The notes under the pieces are model-generated. The model was not told the DNA's origin. It ran no database searches and saw nothing but the letters and a program-made list of their open reading frames with translations. Positions 9,253 through 18,902 of a stretch of 64,000 nucleotides of DNA are shown one piece after another (the stretch's first letter is position 1; each line of letters begins with the position of its first letter). The position numbers and the translations under genes were made by a program. The DNA comes from Plectonema cf. radiosum LEGE 06105 (GTDB taxonomy: Bacteria; Cyanobacteriota; Cyanobacteriia; Cyanobacteriales; Nostocaceae), in NCBI RefSeq assembly GCF_015207665.1, contig NZ_JADEWL010000011.1, forward strand, positions 35,548 to 99,547. The letters run 5' to 3'.

Positions 9253-9324
9253 GTGAGTAAAAAATACTTTGCGTTCCTCCGCGTTAACCTCTGTGTTCCT
9301 CTGCGTTAAAAAATGTTACTATTC

Positions 9325-10353
9325 CTAATCCTTAAATCGAAACTTCATCATCACGGGTAAATGGTCAGAAGCTTGTTTTACTTGATCAATTATTCGCCAT
9401 TCTATTACTTCTATATTTTTAGGAGTATAGAAGACGTAATCGAATTTTACAATGGGTTTATCTGAAGGAAAAGTTGCAATTTGGGGATTATTTAAAGCTT
9501 CGGGTGGAAAAGCGGATTTAATTGCAGCAGTTTTTAATAAAATATCAACAGTTGGTTGGGGATTTTCGGGTATGGGAGGAACTGTACTATTAAAATCACC
9601 GATTAACAGTACCGGATATTTATCAACATATTCCGAGAGCAGTTTTTGAATATATTCGGTTTGTTTACGACGAGTGGGTACATCGAAAGCTTCTAAATGT
9701 ACGTTGATGATAATAACGGAACGATTATTAACTTTAATTTCGCTGACTTGTGCGACTCTATCTAAGTAAAGAGCGTTGTAGAAAAAAGGTTTACTAGCAA
9801 CTTTATCTAATACAATACGTTTGTTATTGGTGATAGGATAACGACTTAATATAGCTTGTCCTGATAATACTCTGCCAAAGTGAGCCGAAAATGGCAGGTA
9901 GGGAAATGGAACGTAATTTTTATCCCAATTAATTGCTATTCCGGCTTGGTTAAATGAAAGTTGCTCTGCTAATTCATCAACTTGATTGATGTTAAAGGAA
10001 CGTTTAGATTCTAAATCAATTTCTTGAATACCGATAAAATCAGCATTTAATGGCTTAAGCGCATCAACAACAGTTTTAAGGTTATCATCAAACAGCTTTT
10101 TCTTTCTACTCACAGCTTGATTGTTAGTTAATCCAGAAAGATAACCAATATTGTAAGTAATAATCGTAAATTCATTTTTATTAGCTGGTGGTGAAGCTGG
10201 GTAATCTAGAATTTCCGCATACTTGTTACGAGGATAACTACCTGAGCTTGCCCAGAAATAGAAGATAATTATCGTGAAGATTACTACCGAGAAAGTAATT
10301 CCGCCGATTTTCAGTAGCCTTGGGAGAAGATTTTTCATTGAATCAAACATCAA
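9325..10353 (-). CDS. Endonuclease/exonuclease/phosphatase (EEP) family protein, membrane-anchored
   Basis: Metal-dependent phosphohydrolase of the DNase I/inositol phosphatase superfamily. The EEP motifs appear in order: ITYNIGY (about 65), GIQEID (about 108, catalytic Glu), NVHLEAF, GDFNS (about 253) and SDHLPV near the C-terminus (catalytic Asp-His). An N-terminal transmembrane segment (about 13-33) should place the catalytic domain outside the cytoplasm or in the periplasm, so phospholipid or nucleic-acid scavenging is more likely than DNA repair. The substrate is unknown. A start at MMFDS or at the internal MKN is possible. Confidence 0.88.
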   Translation of the reverse strand: MMFDSMKNLLPRLLKIGGITFSVVIFTIIIFYFWASSGSYPRNKYAEILDYPASPPANKNEFTIITYNIGYLSGLTNNQAVSRKKKLFDDNLKTVVDALKPLNADFIGIQEIDLESKRSFNINQVDELAEQLSFNQAGIAINWDKNYVPFPYLPFSAHFGRVLSGQAILSRYPITNNKRIVLDKVASKPFFYNALYLDRVAQVSEIKVNNRSVIIINVHLEAFDVPTRRKQTEYIQKLLSEYVDKYPVLLIGDFNSTVPPIPENPQPTVDILLKTAAIKSAFPPEALNNPQIATFPSDKPIVKFDYVFYTPKNIEVIEWRIIDQVKQASDHLPVMMKFRFKD

Positions 10354-10416
10354 TTGTCAATGAACAATTATCACCTAAAAGTTGCGAATCATCAATTGTG
10401 ATTTGTCACTTTTTTA

Positions 10417-10680
10417 TTATTCATAGTGATATTTACACGCAGCAATAATTATCTCTGTATCGTTAATGATATAAATTAAACGATGTTCTTCATTAATTCT
10501 CCTTGACCAAAAACCAGCTAATTCATGTTTTAATGGTTCAGGTTTTCCTAAACCAGTGAAAGGAGAACGGTCAATATCTTTAATTAGTTCAACAATTTTT
10601 TTATATAGCTTTTTATCTAATTTCGACCACTCGTTAAAATCCTCAAATGCACCCGGTTCAAATACAATTCTTCTATTCAT
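10417..10680 (-). CDS. yoeB: YoeB/Txe-family toxin (ribosome-dependent mRNA interferase)
   Basis: Toxin of a type II toxin-antitoxin pair that cleaves mRNA in the ribosomal A site. The 87-aa sequence follows E. coli YoeB closely: KIVELIKDIDRSPF, GKPEPLKHELAGFWSRR, INEEHRLIY and the terminal KYHY. The YoeB catalytic positions (Glu of KHEL, Arg of SRR, terminal His-Tyr) are all present, so the toxin looks intact. It overlaps the upstream antitoxin gene by 4 bases, the usual antitoxin-first order. Confidence 0.95.
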   Translation of the reverse strand: MNRRIVFEPGAFEDFNEWSKLDKKLYKKIVELIKDIDRSPFTGLGKPEPLKHELAGFWSRRINEEHRLIYIINDTEIIIAACKYHYE

Positions 10681-10901
10681 TCGAGATTTTCTATATCTAC
10701 TTCAACCAAATTAGATTTATGTTTAACATTTTCTATAGCTTTTAACAAATGTTTCTTATTTGCTTCAGAAGATAAAAGGTAAGCAGTTTCGTCAACTTCG
10801 TATACAATAATCTCAATTTCTTTATCGGGATAACTTACTTTCAATGCATCAATAAAGCTACGGTCTAACTCTTTGGTATTTATACGATAAATTGAATGCA
10901 T
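10677..10901 (-). CDS. Antitoxin of the YoeB pair
   Basis: The 74-aa partner encoded directly upstream of yoeB with a 4-base overlap. It begins with a short strand and helix (YRINTKELDRSFIDALK), then a VYEVDETAYLLSSEANKKHLLKAI segment resembling the YefM/Phd core and an acidic tail that should wrap the toxin. It is not the canonical YefM sequence but matches, from memory, antitoxins found with cyanobacterial YoeB toxins. The antitoxin-toxin complex is expected to repress its own promoter. Confidence 0.85.
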   Translation of the reverse strand: MHSIYRINTKELDRSFIDALKVSYPDKEIEIIVYEVDETAYLLSSEANKKHLLKAIENVKHKSNLVEVDIENLE

Positions 10902-10997
10902 AGCTGAACTCTATTTATTTATTGATTTATTTAAGTTTATTATAGTCTTTCTTTGTATTTAATTTTTATACCCGATGCTCAAATAAATAGCATCATT

Positions 10998-11519
10998 TTA
11001 CGTATAATCGCGTCGAATTTGATTAATCGCTGTATCTAATCCTTTGCTGTGAATCCATCCGACGAATCCACCGTAAAGCAGGATTCCGTCTTTATCTGCT
11101 AAAAATATATGGTCAACTTCAAAGGGATTTTTCCAAATTCTTACAGTTGAATCATTTCTAAGTCGTATAACTATTTTAGAACTGTTAAAATCTCTATGAT
11201 GTGCGGGAGTTATTCCCGGTACTTTTTCTAATATTACAATTACTTCTTTTATAATATCTTGTTGATAGTTACAATTATTGGGAAGAGATTCTGGTTTATA
11301 TTGAAGATAATTATTAGTAAATAATCCTATAATAATTAAAAACGTAACTCCTCCCAACATTTTCGTAAAACCACCCAAAAAAGTTAAACCTGTAAGAATC
11401 GCAGTTTCACCATCAGTAATTGCGATCGCAAATAGTAAAATTAGACTTGGCAATCCTAAAGCGGCTATTTTTGTGAAAAACTTATTTTTATATTCTTGGT
11501 TGAAAAATTTCTTAAACAT
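10998..11519 (-). CDS. Membrane protein with C-terminal soluble domain, hypothetical
   Basis: 173 aa with two hydrophobic segments (about 20-36, LGLPSLILLFAIAIT; about 45-68, TFLGGFTKMLGGVTFLIIIG). A soluble domain of about 100 aa follows, with strands IVIRLRNDSTVRIW and GILLYGGFVGWI. The domain looks like a small sensor or regulatory fold, but no family is recognised. Start is ATG. It is separated from the toxin-antitoxin pair and is probably independent. Confidence 0.6.
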   Translation of the reverse strand: MFKKFFNQEYKNKFFTKIAALGLPSLILLFAIAITDGETAILTGLTFLGGFTKMLGGVTFLIIIGLFTNNYLQYKPESLPNNCNYQQDIIKEVIVILEKVPGITPAHHRDFNSSKIVIRLRNDSTVRIWKNPFEVDHIFLADKDGILLYGGFVGWIHSKGLDTAINQIRRDYT

Positions 11520-11958
11520 GAATCTTATGAGTAATTAAGCGGCAGGAAAAAACAACTTAATATAATTTATTGGAAATTTATTAATAATACCTGCGTGTAT
11601 TCAACAACTTTATTTTGATTCTAGATTACCAACGCATTTCTCCTACTTTAAATGTAGGGTGTGTTACGGCACGAGTAAGTATGATTATAAGGCTACAAAT
11701 TAAAATTATTTATATAACCGCGATCGCCCCAAATCAACTTATATACAAAATTTTTAATACATGAGTACTAGTTAATCATGTAAGATGTTTTTGGTATTCA
11801 CCGAAGGTGCGGCTCATCACACGCGGACAAGATTTTTGCTTGTTCGCCTTTCTTCTCATGTAATCGTATCATTCTGTTCATAGAGCCTGCTCTAATCTTT
11901 CAAATATTGCGGTACGATATAAGGAAATATCTAGACTAGCTAGATAAAAACAGCAAAC
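11520..11958. other. Gene-free stretch upstream of a Phd remnant
   Basis: Intergenic DNA without a convincing gene. A partial GTAGGGTGTGTTACGGCACG motif near 11650 belongs to a common cyanobacterial repeat. Near 11815-11860 are short GC-rich segments without clear symmetry. Confidence 0.5.
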
Positions 11959-12188
11959 ATGGAAAACAATGGCAGTTACAAGAAGCAAAGAACAAATTTA
12001 GCGAAGTTGTAGACAAAGCAATTAATGAAGGAGCGCAAGTTATTACTAGAAGGGGTGTTGAGGTAGCAATAGTTTTATCTTATACAGAATATCGTCAAAT
12101 GATAGCGTCGCAAAAGAAGATATCTGAGTTTTTTCGGGAGTCTCCGTTAGCTGAGGATTTTACGAAAACGGCTAATACACCGTCATGA
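11959..12188 (+). pseudogene. Phd/YefM-type antitoxin, start lost by a one-base deletion
   Basis: From 11970 the frame reads WQLQEAKNKFSEVVDKAI and continues through VEVAIVLSYTEYRQM to a stop at 12188, a clear Phd/YefM antitoxin with its DNA-binding N-terminus. No start codon lies in this frame. An ATG at 11959 precedes it in another frame, and adding one A to the AAAA run at 11963-11966 would give MEKQWQLQEAKN, the usual start of the family. No toxin gene follows, since the next gene converges from the other strand. It is therefore probably a decayed orphan antitoxin; a sequencing error in the homopolymer is the alternative. Confidence 0.75.
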
Positions 12189-12216
12189 TAACTGATAACT
12201 GCTAACTGATAACTGA

Positions 12217-15200
12217 TTAATGTATACCACAAAAAGGGTCGCGTTCGGCTTCTACATTGGTAGATTGTGGTTGTAAGGTATCTCTAAAAATACATCCTTC
12301 CTGTTTGAGAAATTCGGGATTATTAGATGTCCAATAAGGTACTTCAAAGGGATGTACTCGTAATATTCCTTTAAAGTCTAAGGTGACGTAGTAACGACAA
12401 GGATATTCGCTATTAACTGGTGGTTGTGGTAGCTCTCCAATTAACTCCCATTTGTTGGATTGGGGGTTGCGAAATTGAAAGTAAAATGTGTGTTTTCCAC
12501 TGGCTGGAAATGGTGGAAGTTCAGCTATTAAACCGATAGTTTGCGGTTGATTTGTGTCGTTTTCGTAGCGGAATACTCTTAATTCTTTACTGTAATCTTT
12601 ACCGGCTTTAAATAATACTGTATGTGCATCTGTTTTTAATGCATTTGCGGCTTCGACTACGTTAACTGCAATATCACAGATTACTTGAGATTCGTCGGTA
12701 ATTAATTCTTGGTTTCCAATGGCTTTTGCTGCGTCTATACTGGGGATATTTATAGGTATTAAATAATGGGGAATTCCTCGACAAAGTAGTAAATCAATAT
12801 CCAATTTTTGATTGATTTCAAATTGAACTTTGATATTATTTTTAAAGTCGTCTTCGGTGATTCCTAATTTTTTCATTAAAGCGTCACCATTATAACTTCC
12901 CCATAACTGTAACTTCATTTTTTCAAAGTCTTGTCGTCTGATATTATTAGTTAACTGCATCCCCAACCAATCGCTGCGTAATTTAGCCATTCCTTCTTCA
13001 GCTTTGAGTTGATAAAGTTCTTGCCCAGCGTGAAAAATAGGAACGGGACTTCCTCCGATAACTTCTCGAACGAAGGAGCAAGGTAGGAAGTAAAATAAAT
13101 TTTTGACATCTATATAAAGTTGATTTGCTCCCTTTCTCAACAAGTCTTTGGATTCTTGAGGAGAAAAGCTTAATTGACGGAGTTTTTCCGCAAAACAGGC
13201 TCCGGCAGATGTTGCTAATTTAGTGTATTCTGGTTCAAAAGTGACTCTTTCTTCATTCCAGACAAAGTAATCTGATTTACTAAATACTCGATAAAGTTCC
13301 CGTTCTACCAATTCTAAATTACAAGTTTTACCTGATAAAATTAACCAGTCTACCTGTTCTTTCTTTACTTGCTCTTCATCTGTTCTAACTAAATTTATAT
13401 CACTAATAAACTTGGATTTAAAAGCATTTTCAATTAATCCAGAAGCGATACCAATTGCTTCTTGAATTACCGGAGATGCGGCTTTATCAAATTGTTCTCC
13501 CGTTAAGGTGACGCTAATTTTATCAATGACATCTGTAGGTAATTGAATATCATTTTGAGCAAGTAATTCCGCTATTTGTCGTCCATCTAAAACAAATATT
13601 GTTTCTGGTGCATCTACTACAGAACCTTTTTGTCCTAAAGCAAGTTTAGCGTTTTCCGCGTGTTCCCAGAGGTCGTAAAATGTTTGAGAACGGGATGAAC
13701 GATTTTTCCATCGGGTAGGCAAGATTTTTTCAGCGTCGTTTAAAGCTTCCTTGTAGGTATCACCTTCGCGAATTTCTTGATCGACACAAGCTAAAAGCGA
13801 ACCTTGACGATATTTACCGTTATTTAAAAACCGTTCGTTTAACTCTTCAGGCTGGACTTTCAAAACATCTTTTGGTAAAATATCACCCGCAACCGCACTT
13901 AAGAGAGAATCCGCGATCGCAACTTTCAACAACAAAAATAATCGTAGCGAAATCAGTTCACCACCCAACTGTAAATGACCGGAGGAACCCAACAATTTTG
14001 GTGTAAGTTTATAATAACGACCACCGTCACCTTTATCTTCAGTAGGTTCAAAGGGGTCAATTTCTTCTAATGTCAATCTAATTAAAGCTAAATCGGTAGT
14101 TCCCCCACCAATATCCAAGACTAAAACATTTTGCCACCATTTATGACCATCCCGACGACAGCGGCTTTTAAAAGATTCTATCCCTAAATTCAAATCCCCA
14201 CCAAATTCTTGCCATAAAAAGAAAATAGCTGCCGATACTGCTTCATCGTAAGCCATTTGTACATCTTCAATACCCAACTTCTTAACTAAACTTTCGATTT
14301 CCCGACGGATAAATGGAGAAGCAATTGTCGGATATGTCAACACAGCACGATAAAATTCACCATCGCTACATTTACCAGGATAACGCTGACGATATTTCTG
14401 GGTTAACTCAATCAACTGAGCGTAAGCAGCCTGTAAAAGCTGGTTAACAGGAATAGTATCTTCCTTACCATCCAAACTTATATCAAAACTGCGTTCTTGA
14501 CCAAAATAACGTTTAGGAGAATGCAAAAAACGACCATCAATACTTTCCCCTTGTTTGATAGCATCTAATCTGTGTTGATATGCTTGTTCTCCCAACATTA
14601 CTTTAACCTTTCCTGGGTCTTGAGTTGGTAAGGAAGGTTCTAAATTAGTCACCTCCAACTCCGAAGGAATTTCATTTAACCGTCGATCTTTATCCAACTC
14701 CACTGGTAACAAACTTTGCCACTCCAAAGCTGGAACCCGAAATACTTGATGATAAATCTGATTTAATCGCTTACTCGCAGCCCGACGGAACCATCCCAAA
14801 CGCTTACTCAGACAGATTTCTATTTCCTTAATCGCTTCTAAAAGTGGTTCACCCCGTAAAAGCTGTAAATTTGCCGGATTAAAATCCTCCAAGTTTTTAC
14901 TGAGATGAGAAAATAACTTTTGCCACTCACCTTCCCAAACATCACGACTGATACCCGGTATTTCATCCACCGGACGTTCTGTCAACCAAAACGCTAATTT
15001 TTCGCTTAACCTTTCCTCTTGTTCGCTGGGTAAAGTATGGGGAGTCACAATTACCTTGGGGTCATAAAGCGTCACAGTCGAATTAGAAGTACCGAAATCA
15101 ATTGCAAACCAACCAGGATAAGTTATATCAGATTTTGGCGAAACAACAGATGAAGAATGATTAAGAATAGGAGTTTCGCTAATTATATCTTGATGGCGAT

Positions 15201-15651
15201 CGCCTTGTTCTTCGGAAGCTGACAAATTTCGCAAACGAGCATTTTCCACAGCAAAAGTCCAAATACTACAATCAGCCGTAGCGGTTTTCTTGACAGATAA
15301 AATAGCTTTATCAGTATCATCGGAATCGAAATACTCTACAGTTACCCGCAAAGTTAAATTAATCCCTTGTGGTAAAGATTCATTCCAGATACAATCACTT
15401 TGTCTCAACCGCTGTGGTGAATTTAATTTAAGTAATCTATTAGTACTAAAACTGACACTTTTATAAGCCGATTCTATTTCTTTGCCTAACTCTTCAGGTT
15501 CTCCCAAAACGGTAATTTCAATCGAAGAAATAAACGGGAAATTAGGGCTATCAGCCGGTTTTATTTCAATCACCGGCAATAATAAAAGTGAAGAATCTGT
15601 TTCTTTATGACGTAATTGATAACGACTAAAAAGTTCTATTTTTACTGGCAT
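12217..15651 (-). CDS. Actin/Hsp70-fold ATPase, SrfB-like (1144 aa)
   Basis: Large ATPase of the actin/Hsp70/sugar-kinase superfamily. An N-terminal beta-rich region (1-175) precedes the ATPase core. The phosphate-1 loop AIDFGTSNSTV is at about 183-193, phosphate-2 VLVLDIGGGTTDLAL at about 508-522 and the adenosine-like LILSGK further on. A long insertion lies between the first two loops, and a 300-aa beta-rich C-terminal region follows. Size and architecture recall the SrfB virulence-factor family rather than DnaK. The dynamin-like GTPase gene lies 159 bases upstream in the same orientation, mirroring the SrfB-SrfC pairing. A membrane-linked two-NTPase function is an inference. Confidence 0.8.
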   Translation of the reverse strand: MPVKIELFSRYQLRHKETDSSLLLLPVIEIKPADSPNFPFISSIEITVLGEPEELGKEIESAYKSVSFSTNRLLKLNSPQRLRQSDCIWNESLPQGINLTLRVTVEYFDSDDTDKAILSVKKTATADCSIWTFAVENARLRNLSASEEQGDRHQDIISETPILNHSSSVVSPKSDITYPGWFAIDFGTSNSTVTLYDPKVIVTPHTLPSEQEERLSEKLAFWLTERPVDEIPGISRDVWEGEWQKLFSHLSKNLEDFNPANLQLLRGEPLLEAIKEIEICLSKRLGWFRRAASKRLNQIYHQVFRVPALEWQSLLPVELDKDRRLNEIPSELEVTNLEPSLPTQDPGKVKVMLGEQAYQHRLDAIKQGESIDGRFLHSPKRYFGQERSFDISLDGKEDTIPVNQLLQAAYAQLIELTQKYRQRYPGKCSDGEFYRAVLTYPTIASPFIRREIESLVKKLGIEDVQMAYDEAVSAAIFFLWQEFGGDLNLGIESFKSRCRRDGHKWWQNVLVLDIGGGTTDLALIRLTLEEIDPFEPTEDKGDGGRYYKLTPKLLGSSGHLQLGGELISLRLFLLLKVAIADSLLSAVAGDILPKDVLKVQPEELNERFLNNGKYRQGSLLACVDQEIREGDTYKEALNDAEKILPTRWKNRSSRSQTFYDLWEHAENAKLALGQKGSVVDAPETIFVLDGRQIAELLAQNDIQLPTDVIDKISVTLTGEQFDKAASPVIQEAIGIASGLIENAFKSKFISDINLVRTDEEQVKKEQVDWLILSGKTCNLELVERELYRVFSKSDYFVWNEERVTFEPEYTKLATSAGACFAEKLRQLSFSPQESKDLLRKGANQLYIDVKNLFYFLPCSFVREVIGGSPVPIFHAGQELYQLKAEEGMAKLRSDWLGMQLTNNIRRQDFEKMKLQLWGSYNGDALMKKLGITEDDFKNNIKVQFEINQKLDIDLLLCRGIPHYLIPINIPSIDAAKAIGNQELITDESQVICDIAVNVVEAANALKTDAHTVLFKAGKDYSKELRVFRYENDTNQPQTIGLIAELPPFPASGKHTFYFQFRNPQSNKWELIGELPQPPVNSEYPCRYYVTLDFKGILRVHPFEVPYWTSNNPEFLKQEGCIFRDTLQPQSTNVEAERDPFCGIH

Positions 15652-15810
15652 TTTGCAATTTTGGATTTGAGATTTTGGATTTTGGATTGAAGTTTAAGAG
15701 TTAGGAGTAGTAATGTAGAGACGTAGCACTGCTACGTCTATCAGGATTTATGATTTCCAACCTATTAATTACTAATTATTATTGTTTATTGTTTATTGTT
15801 CATTGATTGA

Positions 15811-18372
15811 CTATTCCGGATAAGAAATAACAGTAATCCGCTTCATAGTTTCCAACCAAGCTGGAGTTGATGCAGAAGTTGTTTCTTCCGCCGAAGCAAT
15901 ATATCTTAATAAAGGTTCGTGTTTAGATTTTAAAAGTTCTTGTAAACTATCGATAATTTCCTTCAAAGCCATTGAAAAAGAACCTTTAACTTGTTTAGTC
16001 AATTCGCTAACATATTGAATTAAATGTAACCCTGCACTTGCAGTAATTTCATCCCGTAATCGTAAAACCGCGATTTGATGATTAAATGGTCTTGGGGGTG
16101 CAGGAAATTGCTTATTAGGACTCCAATCGAATATTTGTCCTTTTTGATGTTGTGCATCTTTCCTAGCTAAAGGAAATAAATTATCAGCATTAATAGGTGC
16201 TACACTACTAGCCAAACCACTATGCTGAATAATTAAATTTTGCCATTTATTAGTTGGGTCAATTGCACGTAATAAATATCTATATAAACGGGTTTCTCGC
16301 TTGCCAAATTTTTCCTCAATCCGCTGTTCCATTTGTGCTTGAACAATTTCTTTAATTTTGTTCCGCTCTAACTGTACTTCAACAGATAACTTATTAAATA
16401 AATCCTTCACCGTTTCCGCAGTTCGCTCGTGAGCAAAAGACTGCATTTCATTGATAGTTTTGACAAAAGAATTATAGAAATCATCACTTTGAGTAGGAAT
16501 TGCATCTTCTTCTTCATCTTCCTCAAAGATACTTTCACTCTTAGTAAAACTAATAGTACCGTTTTTAGTGCGGTCAAATAATAAAGTCCACTCACTCCAC
16601 TCAAAAAATATCTTATTAGTTAACTCATCCTTAACAACATCACTCAAAGTTAACCCAGTCCGATTTTTTAACATCGGCTGTTTTTCTAAATCTTCCTGAA
16701 AATGCCGATATGTCGTCACCAAATTTTCAATTTTTTCCCGTAACTCTAAAAATGCCGGATTTTCCACCACCGGAATATAAGCGGGAATCTCTTCCAACAC
16801 AGCTTTCAAATTATTTTGCTCCTTTAACACAGTTTCCGCAGCTCTTTGAGTATCTTCCACCAACTGCTTCATACCATGTTGTCCTAAATGTTCTTTCAAT
16901 AGCGATCGCAATCTATTGATTCCCCCATCTTCAGCATAATCGCTTAATTGTTTGTGTAAAGGACTCGAAGTCGGTAACATCTCCCCCAAACGTCCCCACT
17001 TCTCCCTTAAGTTAACTTCATCAACTGTTAAGGGCTTTTCTAAATCCGGTAAAAACTCCGGGGAACAAACTTGTATCAATGAAGAATATTCCGCTTGTTT
17101 TGTCAATCCGTAAAGCTGCGATAATAAAACGATATTTTTCTTCTCAGTAGTCAAATTACTGGCACTAGCAAGAGTCAGATGTAAAATTCTCAACTTTTCT
17201 AAAACCGCTTCTTGTGATAATAAAGGTTCCTCTAAAACCTCATCCATGGCGATAATATCCCGACTCGTCAAAGGAAGCTGATTAAACCTTCCCACACCAA
17301 CAATAATCCTATCCCTTAAATCTTGTCCCTTATCCCTTTCCAACATACTGCGAATTTTTGCAGCAGTAGCTCCCCCAGGATATCTACCGTTGAGTAACAG
17401 TAAAATCGTTTGTACTTCCGTCAATTCTCGCAGCGATAAAAAAGTATCTCTGATACCCGAATCAGCCGCACCTAAACCGGGAAAATCCAATAATACAAAC
17501 TGATTCGTCCCCTGTAACCCCGATAAATCCCATATCTGTTTTGCTACCTCAACCGTAATATCTATCCGTCGAATCAACGAGAAACTATTGTGTAAATCCC
17601 TTGCAGAAGGCTGAACGTAAGTTTCCCAACGCTTCGGAGATTGGGGTAAATCCCGAAACTTCAACTCCAAAATATTCATCGGGGGTTCAGATAACCTCAA
17701 CCCCTTATTTGCTGTTAAATGGTCAATTTCGTAACTTTTACCGCAGATATCTTTACCATAAGCCGCATAAGTACGGACAAATACCACAACTTCCCGTAAT
17801 AGCGATCGCAATTCCAAACTTTGGCTTTGATTCCAAGCTTGCTCACACCAAGTTAAAATCCCGTTACTATCAACAAAAGTGGTAGGATACAAACTTCTCA
17901 AAGTAGCTAAAGGAGCTGCGGGAACCTCCGCTAACTTTGCTCTACCTTCCACCACCTTGAGCATAAAACCCAAACATTCCTTTACCCCTTCATGGGAAAG
18001 GTATTCCACCGTAAACTTACTCACCTTCGTCGTCTGTAATTCCGGTTGCTGCACCAAATGAATTGCAGTCACATTACCCGTAGAAGGAGTTTCGCTAACT
18101 GGTAAAGCATCCGCGAAACCAATTAAACTACCAATTAGCAGAGTTTTACCGCTACTAAACTCCCCCATCACCCCGATTTTTACCGGAGAAGCAGCCAATT
18201 CCACCGTCGAACGAGCGGACTGTACCAAGCGTTGAATGTTGTCATGAATACTAGAGGGTACCCAATCTTCTTGAGGTGGTGGATTCTCCGAAACCAACTC
18301 CAGACTTTGAAGAACAGATTCCGCATACTCCTTATAGCGGCGTAATTTCTCTACTGCTATGTCACTTTTCAT
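15811..18372 (-). CDS. Dynamin-like large GTPase, SrfC-like (853 aa)
   Basis: Bacterial dynamin-family GTPase. The P-loop GEFSSGKT is at about 70-77, a G2 region with conserved threonines (SETPSTGNVTA) follows, and G3 LLDFPGLG is at about 294-301. A standard G4 (T/N-K-x-D) is not obvious; the sequence there is VGVGRFNQLPLTSRD. The remaining 450 residues are helical with coiled-coil-like segments, as expected for the stalk. The ATG at 18372, preceded by GGGAG, is preferred to a TTG four codons upstream. It is probably transcribed with the actin-fold ATPase downstream. Dynamins remodel membranes; the target here is unknown. Confidence 0.85.
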   Translation of the reverse strand: MKSDIAVEKLRRYKEYAESVLQSLELVSENPPPQEDWVPSSIHDNIQRLVQSARSTVELAASPVKIGVMGEFSSGKTLLIGSLIGFADALPVSETPSTGNVTAIHLVQQPELQTTKVSKFTVEYLSHEGVKECLGFMLKVVEGRAKLAEVPAAPLATLRSLYPTTFVDSNGILTWCEQAWNQSQSLELRSLLREVVVFVRTYAAYGKDICGKSYEIDHLTANKGLRLSEPPMNILELKFRDLPQSPKRWETYVQPSARDLHNSFSLIRRIDITVEVAKQIWDLSGLQGTNQFVLLDFPGLGAADSGIRDTFLSLRELTEVQTILLLLNGRYPGGATAAKIRSMLERDKGQDLRDRIIVGVGRFNQLPLTSRDIIAMDEVLEEPLLSQEAVLEKLRILHLTLASASNLTTEKKNIVLLSQLYGLTKQAEYSSLIQVCSPEFLPDLEKPLTVDEVNLREKWGRLGEMLPTSSPLHKQLSDYAEDGGINRLRSLLKEHLGQHGMKQLVEDTQRAAETVLKEQNNLKAVLEEIPAYIPVVENPAFLELREKIENLVTTYRHFQEDLEKQPMLKNRTGLTLSDVVKDELTNKIFFEWSEWTLLFDRTKNGTISFTKSESIFEEDEEEDAIPTQSDDFYNSFVKTINEMQSFAHERTAETVKDLFNKLSVEVQLERNKIKEIVQAQMEQRIEEKFGKRETRLYRYLLRAIDPTNKWQNLIIQHSGLASSVAPINADNLFPLARKDAQHQKGQIFDWSPNKQFPAPPRPFNHQIAVLRLRDEITASAGLHLIQYVSELTKQVKGSFSMALKEIIDSLQELLKSKHEPLLRYIASAEETTSASTPAWLETMKRITVISYPE

Positions 18373-18902
18373 ACTTGCTCCCAAACCCGCAGAGATTATT
18401 TTGTTACCAGATTTTTGGTAGATGGCTGTGATGGAATAATGCCAGTAAATTAGCCGGTAAATTATTTGATTAAAATTGATAATTTTGACCGATTACCAGG
18501 GATTTTGGCCTTATTTACCACAATAGTTACACTCTTAATAATTTAAAAAATAAATTAACGTTTCAAATAGATTAATACCATTATTTGGTACTCAAATCAT
18601 CACTCTTTAAGTTGTTGTTCGATTTTAACAATATAAATTCATTAATTAGTTTAACCTTGGTTAGAGGTGCAAGTTTCCTGTAATTAGTAAGTGGTGTAAG
18701 TCATCGTCCGGATAGTTACGAATTATTTTGATTCCTCCCTTGGCTGAAAATAAGAATTTCACTTGGATTATAGTATGTTTTAATACATATGTCAGGATTT
18801 AGATTATAGGCTTAATAAGGATTAGCAGTAATTATAAGTACTAAAAGCAGGATTTTATCATTATTGACACTAAATTAACTGCCAAATTGGCAAAATTATC
18901 TT
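18373..18902. other. Gene-free upstream region of the dynamin-like gene
   Basis: AT-rich intergenic DNA that must contain the promoter of the dynamin/ATPase pair. I see no gene, hairpin or recognisable operator in it. Confidence 0.5.
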
